Shown: positions 6,312 through 6,328 of the stretch, piece by piece
Numbering within the stretch: the first letter of the stretch is position 1
Layout: each line of letters begins with the position of its first letter
Source of the DNA: Candidatus Fibrimonadales bacterium
GTDB lineage: Bacteria > Fibrobacterota > Fibrobacteria > Fibrobacterales > Fibrobacteraceae
Assembly: GCA_009777135.1 (NCBI GenBank)
Contig: WRMM01000127.1
Span: 1 to 6,328 of the forward strand
Direction: 5' to 3'
DNA length: 6,328 nucleotides
The notes under the pieces: generated by a model
The model's database searches: none
Told to the model about the DNA's origin: nothing
The model's input: only the letters and a program-made list of their open reading frames with translations
Translations under genes and position numbers: made by a program

Positions 6312-6327
6312 TGTTCTCCCCTGTTCT
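6308..6327. repeat. Two tandem copies of the 10-mer CCCCTGTTCT
   Basis: CCCCTGTTCT at 6308-6317 is repeated exactly at 6318-6327, and the window ends one base later. The first copy shares its four C with the poly-C run. It could be the start of a longer tandem array cut by the window edge, or an assembly artefact at a contig end. Confidence 0.75.
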
Positions 6328-6328
6328 A

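Noticed and set aside
1..6328. CRISPR array, tRNA or rRNA genes, insertion sequence or attachment site
   Set aside because: No regularly spaced repeats, cloverleaf, transposase or flanking duplications were seen; coding sequence fills almost the whole window.

Overview
The window reads as chromosomal DNA of a Gram-negative, probably anaerobic or gut-associated bacterium. The best-supported content is a complete three-gene complex II operon (sdhC-sdhA-sdhB, 2548-6265) of the single-cytochrome b type (no sdhD). The SdhA and SdhB motifs match the subfamily seen in Bacteroidetes, Chlorobi, Bdellovibrio and Fibrobacter. Clear Shine-Dalgarno sequences before sdhC, sdhA and sdhB argue against Bacteroidetes, and repeated CTATATT promoter-like motifs together with the Sdh type make Fibrobacterota my best guess. 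That assignment is inference and not proven here.

Layout. Positions 1-225 hold, on the minus strand, the first 75 codons of a membrane protein that runs off the window; its start resembles GT-C glycosyltransferases. Positions 226-258 are a very short divergent intergenic region with an inverted repeat (AATATAG-6 nt-CTATATT), each arm looking like a -10 box only 6-7 nt from a start codon. Positions 259-1761 encode a 500-residue protein with a helical soluble N-terminal half and about five membrane segments; I recognise no family. It overlaps sufC (1758-2504) by ATGA. SufC is the Fe-S assembly ATPase, complete at 248 residues, but with no sufB or sufD beside it. A 43-nt gap with a promoter-like motif and a good RBS separates sufC from the sdh operon. 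After sdhB only 63 nt remain; they hold a run of 15 C and a tandem 10-mer and then the sequence stops.

How the genes work together. SdhC (membrane cytochrome b), SdhA (flavoprotein) and SdhB (three Fe-S clusters) form one succinate:quinone oxidoreductase. The genes are joined by ATGA overlaps, each with a strong SD 6 nt before the start, which implies coupled translation. In an anaerobe the complex could run as a fumarate reductase; sequence alone does not decide this. SufC could help supply Fe-S clusters to SdhB, but that link is only suggested by proximity.

No clear new defence or mobile system is visible. The points most worth a second look are the unknown membrane protein coupled to sufC, the charged ~105-residue C-terminal tail on SdhC, the symmetrical, possibly leaderless divergent promoter, and the low-complexity C tract at the end.
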